From assembly GCA_963763495.1 (NCBI GenBank), contig CAVXOY010000009.1, forward strand, positions 1 through 64,000: a stretch of 64,000 nt of DNA, read 5' to 3'. The notes below the pieces were generated by a model, which was given only the letters and a program-made list of their open reading frames with translations, was not told the DNA's origin and made no database searches. Each line of letters opens with the position of its first letter. The first letter of the stretch is position 1. The position numbers and the translations under genes were made by a program. Origin of the DNA: DAOUEO01 sp963763495 (GTDB lineage Bacteria > Chloroflexota > Dehalococcoidia > DSTF01 > JALHUB01). Shown one piece after another: positions 40,499 through 49,627 of this stretch.

Positions 40499-41421
40499 GT
40501 GCGGGAAAAGACCTGTTGTCGATTGCTGACCTGACGCCTGATGAGCTGAAGCGCATCCTCGACGTGGCGCTGGATATGAAGAGGAACGGTTATTCCCGTG
40601 TCCTGGCGGGCAAGACGCTGGCGCTTCTCTTTGAGAAGGCCTCTCTGCGGACTCACGTCAGCTTCAACGTGGCGATGCAGCAGTTGGGAGGGCAGGCCGT
40701 TTATCTGGGGCAGAGCGAGGTGGGGCTGGGAACGCGCGAGCCTGTCGCCGACGTGGCCCGCGTCCTCAGCCGCTACGTCCACGGCATCGCTGCCCGCACC
40801 TACACGCAGCAGACCCTGATCGACCTGGCCGAATTCGCCGCCGTGCCGGTTGTCAACGCTCTCTCCGATGAGGAGCACCCCTGCCAGGCTGTGGCCGACC
40901 TGCTGACGGTCTTGGAGAAGAAGGGGCGTTTCTCCGGACTGACTTTGGCTTTCATCGGCGATGGCAACAACGTATCGGCGTCGCTGGTGCAGGCGGCGGC
41001 GATGGTAGGGATGAACTTTGTTATCGCCTCGCCGGAGGGCTATGGCTTGCCGGAGGAGACGGTAGCGCGGGCACGGAATTGGGCGGCAGAGAGTGGGGCT
41101 CGTATCGAAAGCGCCCGAACGCCTCGGGAAGCCGTACGAGGGGCGGATGTCGTCTACACCGATGTCTGGATCAGCATGGGTCAGGAGGATAGCTATCAGG
41201 CTAGGATGAAAGCCTTCGCCGGCTATCAGGTCAATGCCGAACTGCTTGCCGAAGCGTCGCCGGGCGCTATCTTGATGCACGACTTGCCGGCGCACCGCGG
41301 TGAGGAGATAGCGGACGAGGCGATTGAAGGGCCGCAGTCGGTGGTGTTCGATCAGGCGGAGAACCGGCTGCATGCGCAGCGGGCGATACTGGCGCTGTTG
41401 CTCGGTGAAGGTACGGACTAG
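40499..41421 (+). CDS. argF: Ornithine carbamoyltransferase, probable indel near start
   Basis: This enzyme joins carbamoyl phosphate and ornithine to citrulline in arginine synthesis. From about 40516 the frame gives LSIADLTPDELKRILDVALD, the phosphate-binding EKASLRTHVSFNVAMQQLGG, GTREPVADVARVLSRYVHGI, the HPCQAVADLLTVLE motif and ILMHDLPAHRGEEIADEAIE. The usual start MRGKDLLSI is recovered from GTG 40499 if one G is restored in cgggaaaa, and an aaggag ribosome site lies upstream, so I place the start there. Two motif departures are notable: SxRTR reads SLRTH, and the HCLP motif reads HDLP, losing the conserved Cys. No other arginine gene is adjacent. Confidence 0.88.
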
Positions 41422-41480
41422 CGCGGGCGCGGCGTGAGCCGACAAACGAACCGGCTCATTTATTCCCCCGATTGAGAGCG

Positions 41481-42287
41481 ATGGAAGAACTGCTTGACTC
41501 GGTCAGAGAGAACCTGGGGCGGCTGGATGCCCGCAGCATAATTGACATCCTTCTGATTGCCGCCTTCATCTACTGGGTGTTGCTGCTCATCCGGGGCACG
41601 ACTGCGATGTCGGTCCTGCGGGGCGCCGCGATCGTCCTTATCGGAGCGTTCGTGCTCGCCCGCGTGTTCGACCTGACGGTCCTTAGCTTCATTCTCCGCA
41701 ACTCGCTGATCGGGTTGTTCATAGCGATACCCATCATCTTCCAGCCGGAGTTGCGGAGAGCCCTGGAGCGTGTGGGACGGACGGGAGGGCGCGCTTGGCT
41801 AGGAAGATCCAGTTACGACGCTATCGACAACATGATCGATGCCGTGACCAGGGCTGCCGCCAATCTCTCGCAGCAGCGCCACGGCGCTCTTCTGGTGGTG
41901 GAACGGGAGACGGGCTTGGAGGACTACATCGATACCGGTGTGCGGGTTGACGCTGCCCCGTCGGCGGAGCTCTTGGAGGGCATCTTCTTTCCTAACTCGC
42001 CGTTGCACGACGGCGCGGTGATACTGAGGGAGAACCGGGTAGTGGCGGCGGCCTGCACTTTGCCCCTGGCCGAGGACACTCGCCGGGGCCAGATGGGGAC
42101 ACGCCATCGGGCGGCGCTCGGCATCACTGAGCGCACTGATGCGGTATCGGTCGTGGTGTCGGAGGAGACGGGTCAGATATGTGTGGCATCGAACGGCCGG
42201 ATGCTGCGCCGCCTCGATGAGGGGCGGCTACGCGCCACTTTGGCCAACCTCGTGGGAAGGACGCCGTCTGAGCGTGAGTTTGAGTAG
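41481..42287 (+). CDS. cdaA: Diadenylate cyclase CdaA
   Basis: This membrane-bound enzyme makes cyclic di-AMP from ATP. Three N-terminal helices (IIDILLIAAFIYWVLLLIRG, VLRGAAIVLIGAFVLARVFD, SLIGLFIAIPIIFQPELRRA) lead into the DisA_N catalytic domain. It has ELLEGIFFPNSPLHDGAVIL (DGA motif) and RRGQMGTRHRAALGITERTD (the RHR motif). The ATG at 41481 is the likely start, with an upstream TTG at 41472 also in frame. It stands directly before ybbR, the usual CdaA partner, and der. The receptor candidate lies at 7.8 kb. No frame problem is seen. Confidence 0.93.
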   Translation: MEELLDSVRENLGRLDARSIIDILLIAAFIYWVLLLIRGTTAMSVLRGAAIVLIGAFVLARVFDLTVLSFILRNSLIGLFIAIPIIFQPELRRALERVGRTGGRAWLGRSSYDAIDNMIDAVTRAAANLSQQRHGALLVVERETGLEDYIDTGVRVDAAPSAELLEGIFFPNSPLHDGAVILRENRVVAAACTLPLAEDTRRGQMGTRHRAALGITERTDAVSVVVSEETGQICVASNGRMLRRLDEGRLRATLANLVGRTPSEREFE

Positions 42288-42318
42288 TGGGCAGGTCTAG
42301 GGAATGGGGAGATAAGAG

Positions 42319-43572
42319 TTGAGCCTCTTGGAACGCCTGGGACGTGCGGTTCTGACGGTTATCCGTGAGGGCTTTGACGTCGTCAGGAACACCATAAGCC
42401 TGGGGATCCTTTCTATCGCCCTCGCCATAGCGATCTGGTTCTTTGTCATCGACGTTGAAAACGAGACGCGCAGAGACTTCTTCCCCGGCGTGATAGCGGT
42501 AGAGGCGGTGAATGTTCCTCAAGGACTGGCGGTGTCAAGCATATCTGAGCCGTTTGTCAGGGTACGGATATCGGCTGATAAGGATGTGTGGAATGACATC
42601 TCGACAGACGATTTCAGGGCTATCATCGATCTCTCGGGGATGAAGCAGAGGGAGACGAGCGTGTCAGTTCGCGTCTCTGTGAATAGGGGTGACGTGGATG
42701 TTGACGAAGTCGACCCACGCGAGGTCGTCGTCAACTTGGAGCCGGTAACGACGAGGACTGTGCCGGTAGAAGTGAGGCTGGTAGGGGCGGCCCCCCTCGG
42801 CTACAGCCTGGCAGAGTCTGAAGTGTCGCCGGAGGAAATCAGCATTTCCGGTCCGGCGAGCCTGGTCGATCTGGTGGATGCTGCTGTTGCGGATGTCAAC
42901 TTGACCAATATCAAGGTGGATTTGAAGCATGAGTTCACTCTCACGCCTCGTGATGCGCAGGGCGGAGACATCAGTGGGGTCAACCTCGATCCGAACACGG
43001 CAGAGGTGAGCCTCACGATAGTCAAGGAGGAGTTCAGCGTCGTCTACATCGTTAATCCCTCTATCAGCGGCAACGCTGCTCCGGGATACAAGGTCACGGC
43101 GGTGGAGGTCGACCCCGCTTTCGTCAGCGTCTCCGGATCCCTGGAGGTTCTGCAGTCTATCGACACTCTGACCACGGAAAACGTGACAGTCGATGGCGCG
43201 GAGTCGGACGTAGTGCGGAGCGTACGCTTGCGTCTGCCGGAGGGTGCCCGGGTTGCGAATGGGGAAGAGGTTGTCGTGCGAGTGCGAGTGGGCCCGGCAC
43301 AGGGAGAGAGCGCTTTCACTGTCGCTGTGAAGACCAGCGGGGCAGAAGCGGGCGTGTTGGCGACGGTGGTGCCGTCGACGGTGTCCGTCACAGTGGCCGG
43401 AGAGATGCCGGTCCTGCAGACGCTGACTGCTGATGAGATCACCGTCACCGTGGACTTGTCTGACCTCTCACCCGGCACGCACCGGCTCGCCCCGGTGGTG
43501 GAGCTACCGGCGGGGCTGGAGTTGGTGGGGGTGGACCCCGTAGAAGTGGTCGTTACGGTATCGAGCCCGTGA
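42319..43572 (+). CDS. cdaR: YbbR-domain protein (CdaR-like regulator of CdaA)
   Basis: One N-terminal membrane helix (SLGILSIALAIAIWFFVIDV) is followed by four YbbR-like beta-rich repeats, seen as the recurring pattern VEVRLVGAAPLGYSLAESEV, EEISISGPASLVDLVDA and VYIVNPSISGNAAPGYKVTA. In other bacteria this extracytoplasmic protein modulates CdaA activity. It starts at TTG 42319 after an aggggag-type ribosome site and ends with a four-base GTGA overlap with der, which suggests translational coupling. 417 residues, intact. Confidence 0.9.
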   Translation: MSLLERLGRAVLTVIREGFDVVRNTISLGILSIALAIAIWFFVIDVENETRRDFFPGVIAVEAVNVPQGLAVSSISEPFVRVRISADKDVWNDISTDDFRAIIDLSGMKQRETSVSVRVSVNRGDVDVDEVDPREVVVNLEPVTTRTVPVEVRLVGAAPLGYSLAESEVSPEEISISGPASLVDLVDAAVADVNLTNIKVDLKHEFTLTPRDAQGGDISGVNLDPNTAEVSLTIVKEEFSVVYIVNPSISGNAAPGYKVTAVEVDPAFVSVSGSLEVLQSIDTLTTENVTVDGAESDVVRSVRLRLPEGARVANGEEVVVRVRVGPAQGESAFTVAVKTSGAEAGVLATVVPSTVSVTVAGEMPVLQTLTADEITVTVDLSDLSPGTHRLAPVVELPAGLELVGVDPVEVVVTVSSP

Positions 43573-44942
43573 CGGCGCAAGATAAGACAGACTCCCAACT
43601 AGAAGAGACGGCGACATTGACTCCTCCGAGCAAACCGGTAGTGGCGCTGGTCGGACGGCCCAACGTGGGCAAGTCCGCTCTATTCAACCGCATGTTGGGT
43701 GGGCGGAAGGCGCTGGTAGAAGATATCGCGGGGACGACCCGCGACCGTCTGTACGGTGACGTGGAGTGGCAACAGAAGGAGTTCCGCCTCGTGGACACCG
43801 GTGGGCTTCTCGTCGACGAGTCGGCACCGTACAGCGCTTTGATTAGGCAGCAGGTAGAGCTCGCCATAGAGGAGGCGCAGGTCATCCTCTTCGTGGTCGA
43901 CGCGAAGGAGGGGATCACTGCCGCCGACCTCGATGTGGCCGACGTTCTGCGACGTGCCGCCAAGCCGGTGCTGCTGCTGGCGAACAAGGCGGAGAACTGG
44001 ACGCGGCGGGAAGCGGCGGTCGAGTTCTACGAGCTGGGACTGGGAGAGCCGATCCCCGTCAGCGCTTACCACGGCCAGGGTGTCGCCGACGTGCTGGATA
44101 TGGTCGTGGAGCTGGCGCCGGCGCCGGCTGCCGCGGAGACGGCGGAGGCCCTGTCGATAGCGATTGTCGGACGGCCAAACGTGGGCAAGTCCATGCTGCT
44201 GAACGCTATTTTGGGAGAGGAGCGGGTCATCGTCAGTGACGAGCCGGGCACTACCCGCGATAGCATCGACACCCTTTTCGAGTTCCAGGGACATAGGCTG
44301 CTCATCCTCGATACCGCGGGCATTCGCCGAAGAGGGCGCGTGCAGCGAGGGGTCGAGAAGCACTCGGTCTTGCGCGCAGAGCGGGCTGTCGAGAAGGCCG
44401 ACGTTGCCTTTCTTCTGATGGATGCCGCAGAGGGGGTGGCAGCTCAGGACACGCACATCGCCGGCCTGGTGGCGGACGTCCACGTCGGTCTGGTGCTGGT
44501 GGTGAACAAGTGGGACTTGATGGACCCTTCTCCCAACGTCCGCAAGCAGTTCGAGAGGGTGGTGCGCCTCCGGACGCGCTTCGCTCCTTGGGCTGCGGTG
44601 CGCTTCATCTCGGCGAAGGAGGGGACGGGCATCGACGGGCTGCTGGCGGAGGCGCTGAAGGTGGGGGAGGAGCGACGGAAGAGGGTCGGCACCGGGGAGC
44701 TTAATGCGATGGTGCAGCGGGCAATCGAGGAACGGGGGCCCCCTTCGGTGCATGGCAAGAAGCTGAAGGTACTCTATTGCACTCAAGTGCAGGTGGCGCC
44801 ACCGACGTTCGTTTTCTTTGTGAACGATGCCGCACTGATCCACTTCTCCTACCGCCGCTATCTGGAGAACCAGCTACGGCGGGTCTCCGGCTTTGCCGGC
44901 ACGCCGCTGAAGATGGTATTCAAGAGCCGGGGGGAGCGTTAG
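43569..44942 (+). CDS. der: Ribosome biogenesis GTPase Der
   Basis: A double-GTPase that acts in 50S ribosomal subunit assembly. GTPase 1 has ALVGRPNVGKSALFNRMLGG, AGTTRDRLYGDVEW, DTGG and NKAE. GTPase 2 has AIVGRPNVGKSMLLNAILGE, EPGTTRDSIDTLFEFQGHRL, DTAGIRRRGRVQRGVEKHSV and VVNKWDLMDP. The C-terminal KH-like domain ends in KMVFKSRGER. 457 residues, complete, with GTG start overlapping the ybbR stop. plsY follows two bases later, so the genes form one operon. Confidence 0.95.
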   Translation: MTAQDKTDSQLEETATLTPPSKPVVALVGRPNVGKSALFNRMLGGRKALVEDIAGTTRDRLYGDVEWQQKEFRLVDTGGLLVDESAPYSALIRQQVELAIEEAQVILFVVDAKEGITAADLDVADVLRRAAKPVLLLANKAENWTRREAAVEFYELGLGEPIPVSAYHGQGVADVLDMVVELAPAPAAAETAEALSIAIVGRPNVGKSMLLNAILGEERVIVSDEPGTTRDSIDTLFEFQGHRLLILDTAGIRRRGRVQRGVEKHSVLRAERAVEKADVAFLLMDAAEGVAAQDTHIAGLVADVHVGLVLVVNKWDLMDPSPNVRKQFERVVRLRTRFAPWAAVRFISAKEGTGIDGLLAEALKVGEERRKRVGTGELNAMVQRAIEERGPPSVHGKKLKVLYCTQVQVAPPTFVFFVNDAALIHFSYRRYLENQLRRVSGFAGTPLKMVFKSRGER

Positions 44943-44944
44943 AG

Positions 44945-45590
44945 ATGGCCTGGGAGTACATTGTCGCGGCGGTGGCCGGCTATCTGTTGGGCGGCATCCC
45001 TACGGGCATTCTCATGGGCAGGCTGCTCCGTGGCATCGACGTGCGCGATTACGGAAGCGGCAAGATGGGCGGCACCAATACCCTGCGGACGTTGGGGTTG
45101 CGGGTTGCCTTGATCGTGATCATCGTCGATATCGCTAAGGGGTCAGTGGCAGTGCTGATCGCGCGGGCGATATCGGGTGAGGCGTACGTGCAGGCGGTGG
45201 CCGGGCTGGCGGCGGTAGCCGGACATGTCTGGCCCGTCTACGTGGGCTTTCGGGGCGGCCGCGGTGTCTCCGCCGCCTATGGGTCGATGCTGGCGATGGA
45301 CCCGCTGGCCAGCCTGGCGCTCATACCCATAGCGGTCGCTGTAGTTGCCATAACTCGCTATATGTCTTTGATGTCGGTGGGCATGTCGGCAGTGGCGGCG
45401 GCGGTATTCCTAGCGCTGGCGGTCGCCGACGTTCATCCCTATGCCTACGGGGTGTTCGCAGTTGATCACGGCGGCGCTGATAATCGTCCTGCACCACGAC
45501 AATATCCGGCGGCTGCTCTCCGGTAGCGAACGCAAGATCGGGCAGAAAGAGCAGATCGGGGAACCCAAGCGCGCCCAGGAGGGGATGTGA
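44945..45590 (+). CDS. plsY: Glycerol-3-phosphate acyltransferase PlsY, C-terminal frameshift
   Basis: This membrane enzyme transfers an acyl group from acyl phosphate to glycerol 3-phosphate in phospholipid synthesis. It shows AGYLLGGIPTGILMGRLLRG, the DVRDYGSGKMGGTNTLRTLG motif, LAAVAGHVWPVYVGFRGGRG and many helices. Near 45460 a base is missing, and the true C-terminus continues in another frame as TAALIIVLHHDNIRRLLSGS to a TGA at 45588-45590. The stop overlaps the gpsA start (GTGA). The partner enzymes PlsY and GpsA are thus coupled, supplying and using glycerol 3-phosphate. Confidence 0.92.
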
Positions 45591-46618
45591 TTTCGGCGGA
45601 GGGCATTGACAAGGTAACGGTGATCGGCACGACCAGTTGGGGCACGACCCTGGCGGTCTTGCTGGCGAGGCGGGAGGTATCCACCTACTTGTGGTCGTGG
45701 CAGGAGGAGGAGGCGGAACGGCTCCAGCGAGACGGAGAGAATAAGCTGCTGCAGCCGGGCCTTCGGTTCCCTCCCTCTCTCACGGTGACTCACGATCTGG
45801 GGGAGGCTCTCGCCGGAGCGGGGTTGGTCGTCTTGGTAGTGCCTTCGTCGTCGCTGCGGGAGAATCTCCGCCGGCTCCGCCCTCATCTCGATCCCGCTTC
45901 GATTGTATTGAGCGCTGTCAAAGGGCTCGAATCGGAGACAGGAAAGCGGATGTCGGAGGTGATCGGGGAGGAGCTAGGGTCGGCGCTGTCGAGGGAAGTC
46001 TGCGTTCTCTCAGGGCCGAACCTGTCGCGGGAGATCGCGCGAGGTCTGCCGGCGGCGGCGATCGTTGCTTGTGGCGATCTGCCCACAGCCGAGGCGGTGC
46101 GCGGCTTGCTGATGGGGCCGTCGTTCCGGGTGTACACGGGCGGCGACGTGGTCGGCGTGGAGATGGCAGGCGCTCTCAAGAACATCATCGCCATCGGCGC
46201 CGGCATGTGCGACGGCTTTGGCTACGGCGACAATGGCAAGGCGGCTTTCCTGACGCGAGGGCTGGCCGAGATCACCAGGCTGGGAGTGGCGGCAGGGGCG
46301 CAGGCACTGACCTTCATCGGGCTGGCCGGCGTCGGCGACCTGGTGGCGACGTGCTATAGCTCTCTCAGCCGCAACCACACCGTCGGCTTCGAGCTGGCAA
46401 AGGGCCGCCCCCTGAACGAGATATTGGCGTCTCTGGGGCAGGTGGCTGAGGGCGTGACCACGACGGTCGCGGCCCGGAATCTGGCGCGTCGCCTGGGAGT
46501 GGAGATGCCGATAACGGAGAAGATGTACGAGGTGCTCTTCGAGGGGCTGGACCCGCATCGAGGGGTGGCCGAGCTGATGGCGCGCGAGCCCAAGCGGGAG
46601 CTGCACGGGGTGCAGTAG
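45587..46618 (+). CDS. gpsA: Glycerol-3-phosphate dehydrogenase [NAD(P)+]
   Basis: This enzyme reduces dihydroxyacetone phosphate to glycerol 3-phosphate for phospholipids. The nucleotide-binding loop reads VIGTTSWGTTLAVLLARREV, a variant of the common GxGSWGTA. Other blocks are LSAVKGLESETGKRMSEVIG, VCVLSGPNLSREIARGLPAA, VEMAGALKNIIAIGAGMCDG (catalytic Lys), FGYGDNGKAAFLTRGLAEIT and GDLVATCYSSLSRNHTVGFE. 343 residues, GTG start, intact. Confidence 0.94.
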   Translation: MISAEGIDKVTVIGTTSWGTTLAVLLARREVSTYLWSWQEEEAERLQRDGENKLLQPGLRFPPSLTVTHDLGEALAGAGLVVLVVPSSSLRENLRRLRPHLDPASIVLSAVKGLESETGKRMSEVIGEELGSALSREVCVLSGPNLSREIARGLPAAAIVACGDLPTAEAVRGLLMGPSFRVYTGGDVVGVEMAGALKNIIAIGAGMCDGFGYGDNGKAAFLTRGLAEITRLGVAAGAQALTFIGLAGVGDLVATCYSSLSRNHTVGFELAKGRPLNEILASLGQVAEGVTTTVAARNLARRLGVEMPITEKMYEVLFEGLDPHRGVAELMAREPKRELHGVQ

Positions 46619-46643
46619 GGGTGATGACGGTATGGCGTGGTGG

Positions 46644-47810
46644 CTAGAGGGCCTGGTGCGTCTGGGCTATGGCGAAGACGTCCTGGCGGTTGATCTCGGC
46701 TTTCGTCTTCTCGCCGCGAGCGACTCGCAACAAAAGAGCTAGAATCTCCTCACCGACCTCTTCCAGTGTCTTTCCACTGAGCACCTGCCCGGCGTCGACG
46801 TCGATGTCGTCGGACATCGCTTCGTAGATCTCGGTATTGGAGGCCACTTTGATCACCGGCGCGATGGGAAAGCCGGCGGGTGAGCCTCTGCCGGTAGTGA
46901 AGATTATTGCCTGGGCGCCGGCCGCCGCCATGCCGGTTATGCTCTCGGCATCGTAGCCGGGGGTATCCATCACGACCAGCCCCTGCTTACTCGGCCGTTG
47001 CCCGTAGGGAAGCACCTCCCGGATGGGAGAGCTACCGCCCTTCATGATGCAGCCGAGGCTTTTCTCGGCGATTGTGGAGAGGCCCGATTCGACGTTACCG
47101 GGGGCCAGGGCGCGGTCGGCCAGCGGCCCCAGTATCTGGTGGGTGATGACTTCCTGGTTGTCGATCATCTGCTTGAGGCTCGCCGCGATGTCGGCGTTCT
47201 CGGCGCGGCGCAGGAGAGGGCCGAGGGCGCCGATCATCTCCGTGGTCTCGGAGAGGATGGCTGTGCCACCCATTGCGACCAGCCTGTCGACAGCCTTGCC
47301 GACGGCGGGGTTTGCGGTCATGCCGGAGAAGGTGTCGGAGCCGCCGCATTCCAGGGCTACCGTGAGATCGGCTAGCGTGGCTTTCTCGCGGGGCATGGCC
47401 GCCAGATCAGCGAGCATCTCGCGGGCCATCGCCTCGACCTTGGCGGCGGTCTTCTGGGAGCCGCCGGCCTCCTGGATGACGATACCTTGCAGGGGCTTCT
47501 TGTTGTCGGTGAGGACGGCCTGAAGGAAGCCGACGGAGACGGGCTCGCAGCCGAGGCCGACGATGATCGCGCCGCCGACGTTGGGGTTCTCGACGATGCC
47601 GGCCAGGGTGCGGAGCTGAAGGCCGATGTCCGGCCCGCCGCGACCGCAACCGTGGGGGTGCTCGATGACGACGGCTTCGGGAAGGCGGCGTCCCACCTCG
47701 CGGACGACACCGGCGGCGCAGACAACGGAGGCGAGCACCAGACAGTGATTGCGGATGCCGATGCGTCCGTCAGGCCGGCGCCATCCTTCGAATGTGAAAT
47801 CGTTGCTCAT
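46644..47810 (-). CDS. Altronate dehydratase/sulfolactate sulfo-lyase-type large subunit (UxaA/SuyB family)
   Basis: An intact 388-residue lyase subunit: RRPDGRIGIRNHCLVLASVV, VIEHPHGCGRGGPDIGLQLR, GGAIIVGLGCEPVSVGFLQA, LTVALECGGSDTFSGMTANP and the iron-sulfur cysteines in KSLGCIMKGGSSPIREVLPY and VMDTPGYDAESITGMAAAGA. Such proteins are C-terminal halves of altronate or galactarate dehydratase, or the large subunit of (2R)-sulfolactate sulfo-lyase. The small subunit is a separate gene whose stop overlaps this start by four bases (ATGA). Split small and large genes of about 86 and 388 residues match SuyA and SuyB well, but sequence alone does not decide the substrate. Confidence 0.85.
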   Translation of the reverse strand: MSNDFTFEGWRRPDGRIGIRNHCLVLASVVCAAGVVREVGRRLPEAVVIEHPHGCGRGGPDIGLQLRTLAGIVENPNVGGAIIVGLGCEPVSVGFLQAVLTDNKKPLQGIVIQEAGGSQKTAAKVEAMAREMLADLAAMPREKATLADLTVALECGGSDTFSGMTANPAVGKAVDRLVAMGGTAILSETTEMIGALGPLLRRAENADIAASLKQMIDNQEVITHQILGPLADRALAPGNVESGLSTIAEKSLGCIMKGGSSPIREVLPYGQRPSKQGLVVMDTPGYDAESITGMAAAGAQAIIFTTGRGSPAGFPIAPVIKVASNTEIYEAMSDDIDVDAGQVLSGKTLEEVGEEILALLLRVARGEKTKAEINRQDVFAIAQTHQAL

Positions 47811-48067
47811 TTCTTGCCGCCCATGTTGTGGGTGTGCACGTGCTGGCCGGGGGCGATCGCTTCGGTGGCCTGGCCGATCTCCTCGCCGTAGCGGTACACG
47901 GTCTGGCCGGGAGAGATCGCGGTCAGGGCAATCTTGCGACCACGAGATACCGGCTCGATTGCCTGAACCTGGACGCCGTCCGCCTCGATGAGGTCGCCGA
48001 CGTTGACGTCGGCCGTAAGTACGGCGACGTTGTCGCGCGGGTTCATGCGTATTGCTCGCACTGTCAT
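47807..48067 (-). CDS. SAF-domain small subunit (UxaA N-terminal/SuyA-like)
   Basis: An 86-residue SAF-domain protein: RAIRMNPRDNVAVLTADVNV, VQVQAIEPVSRGRKIALTAI, SPGQTVYRYGEEIGQATEAI, ending PGQHVHTHNMGGKK. The VHTHNM motif is the hallmark of the small subunit of UxaA/SuyA-type lyases. It overlaps the large-subunit gene by four bases (ATGA), so the two are made in equal amounts. Confidence 0.87.
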   Translation of the reverse strand: MTVRAIRMNPRDNVAVLTADVNVGDLIEADGVQVQAIEPVSRGRKIALTAISPGQTVYRYGEEIGQATEAIAPGQHVHTHNMGGKK

Positions 48068-48178
48068 GTTTTCACTCTAGTCGGCGGCTTGTTGTGGGTC
48101 AATCGGTGGTGAACACGGTCGATGCTATCATTGACAGGGGCTTTTTCCCGTGGATAGACTGATCGAGAAGGGCCGGTT

Positions 48179-49120
48179 TTGAGGGACGAGGGTATGGTTC
48201 TGGAGTCGTATCTGCAGGAGTTGACGGACTTGGCGCGGCCGCTGGCGTTTTCGCGGCTGGCGCAGTTGTCGGCGCTTGAGGCAGATGATGTGGCGCTCCT
48301 CCGCAGCATCTGGCCACAGATTGATCTGGGGCGCCGCCGGCAGATCGTCAGGCAACTCCTGGATCTGGCAGAGGACAACGTGGATATGAACTTCGACGCC
48401 GTGTTTATTACCGGCCTCGAAGATGAGGACGCGGAGGTGAGGTACGCCGCCGTGCAGGGGCTCTGGGAGTACGAGGGGCGGGACTTGATCACGCCCCTTA
48501 TCGCGCTTCTTGAGGGAGACCCTGAGCCTGCCGTCCGCGCCCAGGCGGCGCTCGCTCTGGGAGCGTTTGCGCTGCGGGCGGAGTTCCAGCAGTTGAGCGC
48601 TGCTGATGGGGAGAGGGTCGACCTGGCCCTTCGCGGCGTGGTCGAGAATCCGGAGGAAACAGTTGAGGTACGTGCCCGCGCCCTGGAGTCGGCGGGGGCG
48701 CGGAGCCTGGGATGGGTGCGGCGGAGCATCGAGGAAGCATATGGCAGCCGTCATCGCCAGATGAGGCTGAGCGCGGTGCACGCCATGGGCCGCCACTGCG
48801 ACCCCCGCTGGCTGCCGATCCTGCTCCGCGAATTGGAGAGCGACGATGCCGAGATGCGCTACGAAGCGGCCAACGCCTGCGCGTCGATGGGTGGTGAGGC
48901 TGCTGTCCCTGAACTGATCACGCTGCTGGAAGATGAGGACGTGGAGGTCCAGGAGGCCGCGGTCGCTGCCCTGGGAGAGATCGGTGGTGAGGACGCCAAG
49001 ACCGCGCTGGAGGAACTGAGCGAGCATCCGGAGGAGAGGCTGCGGGAGGCTGCGGTCGCTGCTCTGGAGGAGATGGAGTTCAACGAGGACCCCCTCGGAT
49101 TTGGACCTGCCCGCCGGTAG
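48179..49120 (+). CDS. HEAT-repeat protein
   Basis: A 313-residue protein made of helical HEAT-like (PBS lyase-type) repeats. The repeats are visible as EDAEVRYAAVQGLWEYEGRD, EPAVRAQAALALGAFALRAE, QMRLSAVHAMGRHCDPRWLP, DAEMRYEAANACASMGGEAA, DVEVQEAAVAALGEIGGEDA and ERLREAAVAALEEMEFNEDP. It is acidic and cytoplasmic and probably a scaffold. The start at 48179 may be replaced by the internal ATG (MVLESYLQ) at 48194. The Nudix and GNAT genes follow at 27 bases and by overlap, so they form an operon. Confidence 0.8.
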   Translation: MRDEGMVLESYLQELTDLARPLAFSRLAQLSALEADDVALLRSIWPQIDLGRRRQIVRQLLDLAEDNVDMNFDAVFITGLEDEDAEVRYAAVQGLWEYEGRDLITPLIALLEGDPEPAVRAQAALALGAFALRAEFQQLSAADGERVDLALRGVVENPEETVEVRARALESAGARSLGWVRRSIEEAYGSRHRQMRLSAVHAMGRHCDPRWLPILLRELESDDAEMRYEAANACASMGGEAAVPELITLLEDEDVEVQEAAVAALGEIGGEDAKTALEELSEHPEERLREAAVAALEEMEFNEDPLGFGPARR

Positions 49121-49147
49121 ACAAGTGTCGCTGGGAGAGAAAAGGCG

Positions 49148-49627
49148 TTGGCTCGGAGGACAAGTCCCGGTCTGCAAACAAAGGCTGCTACTTCTGCGGG
49201 AGGGGTCGTCTACCGTCAGGGCGCCCAAGGCACGGAGGTGGTGATTTGCGGCCGCGTGCAGGAGAATCTCTGGGGGCTGCCCAAGGGGACGCCGGAGCCG
49301 GGCGAGGACCTGTTGACGGCAGCGTCGCGAGAGGTCAGGGAAGAGACCGGCCTGGAGGTCGCTGTCCAGGAGAAGATCGGCAGCATCCGCTACTGGTTCG
49401 TGCGGAAGGAAGAGGGCGTTCGCTACCACAAGACGGTTCATCACTTCCTGTTCGTGGCCACCGGCGGCAGTCTGGCTGACCATGATCATGAATACGACCA
49501 CGTGGAATGGCATACGGTGGAAGAGGCGTGCCGCCTACTGAGCTATCCCAATGAGGCCGACATAGTCCGCAAGGCAGCGACGATGGTGGAGGGGCTTTCC
49601 CCTCCGACCGGCAGCGGAGGCAGATGA
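49148..49627 (+). CDS. Nudix hydrolase
   Basis: A 159-residue protein with a complete Nudix box, GTPEPGEDLLTAASREVREE then TGLEV, preceded by SAGGVVYRQGAQGTEVVICG and WGLPKG. The pattern WGLPKGTPEPGE is common in diadenosine polyphosphate or NDP-sugar hydrolases, but the substrate is not set. It starts at TTG 49148 and ends with an overlap with the GNAT gene. Intact. Confidence 0.87.
   Translation: MARRTSPGLQTKAATSAGGVVYRQGAQGTEVVICGRVQENLWGLPKGTPEPGEDLLTAASREVREETGLEVAVQEKIGSIRYWFVRKEEGVRYHKTVHHFLFVATGGSLADHDHEYDHVEWHTVEEACRLLSYPNEADIVRKAATMVEGLSPPTGSGGR

Noticed and set aside
40387..41445. Minus-strand 352-residue open frame over argF
   Set aside because: Antisense to a clear OTCase and without any family motif.
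43680..44843. Minus-strand 387-residue open frame over der
   Set aside because: Shadow of a complete GTPase gene in another frame.
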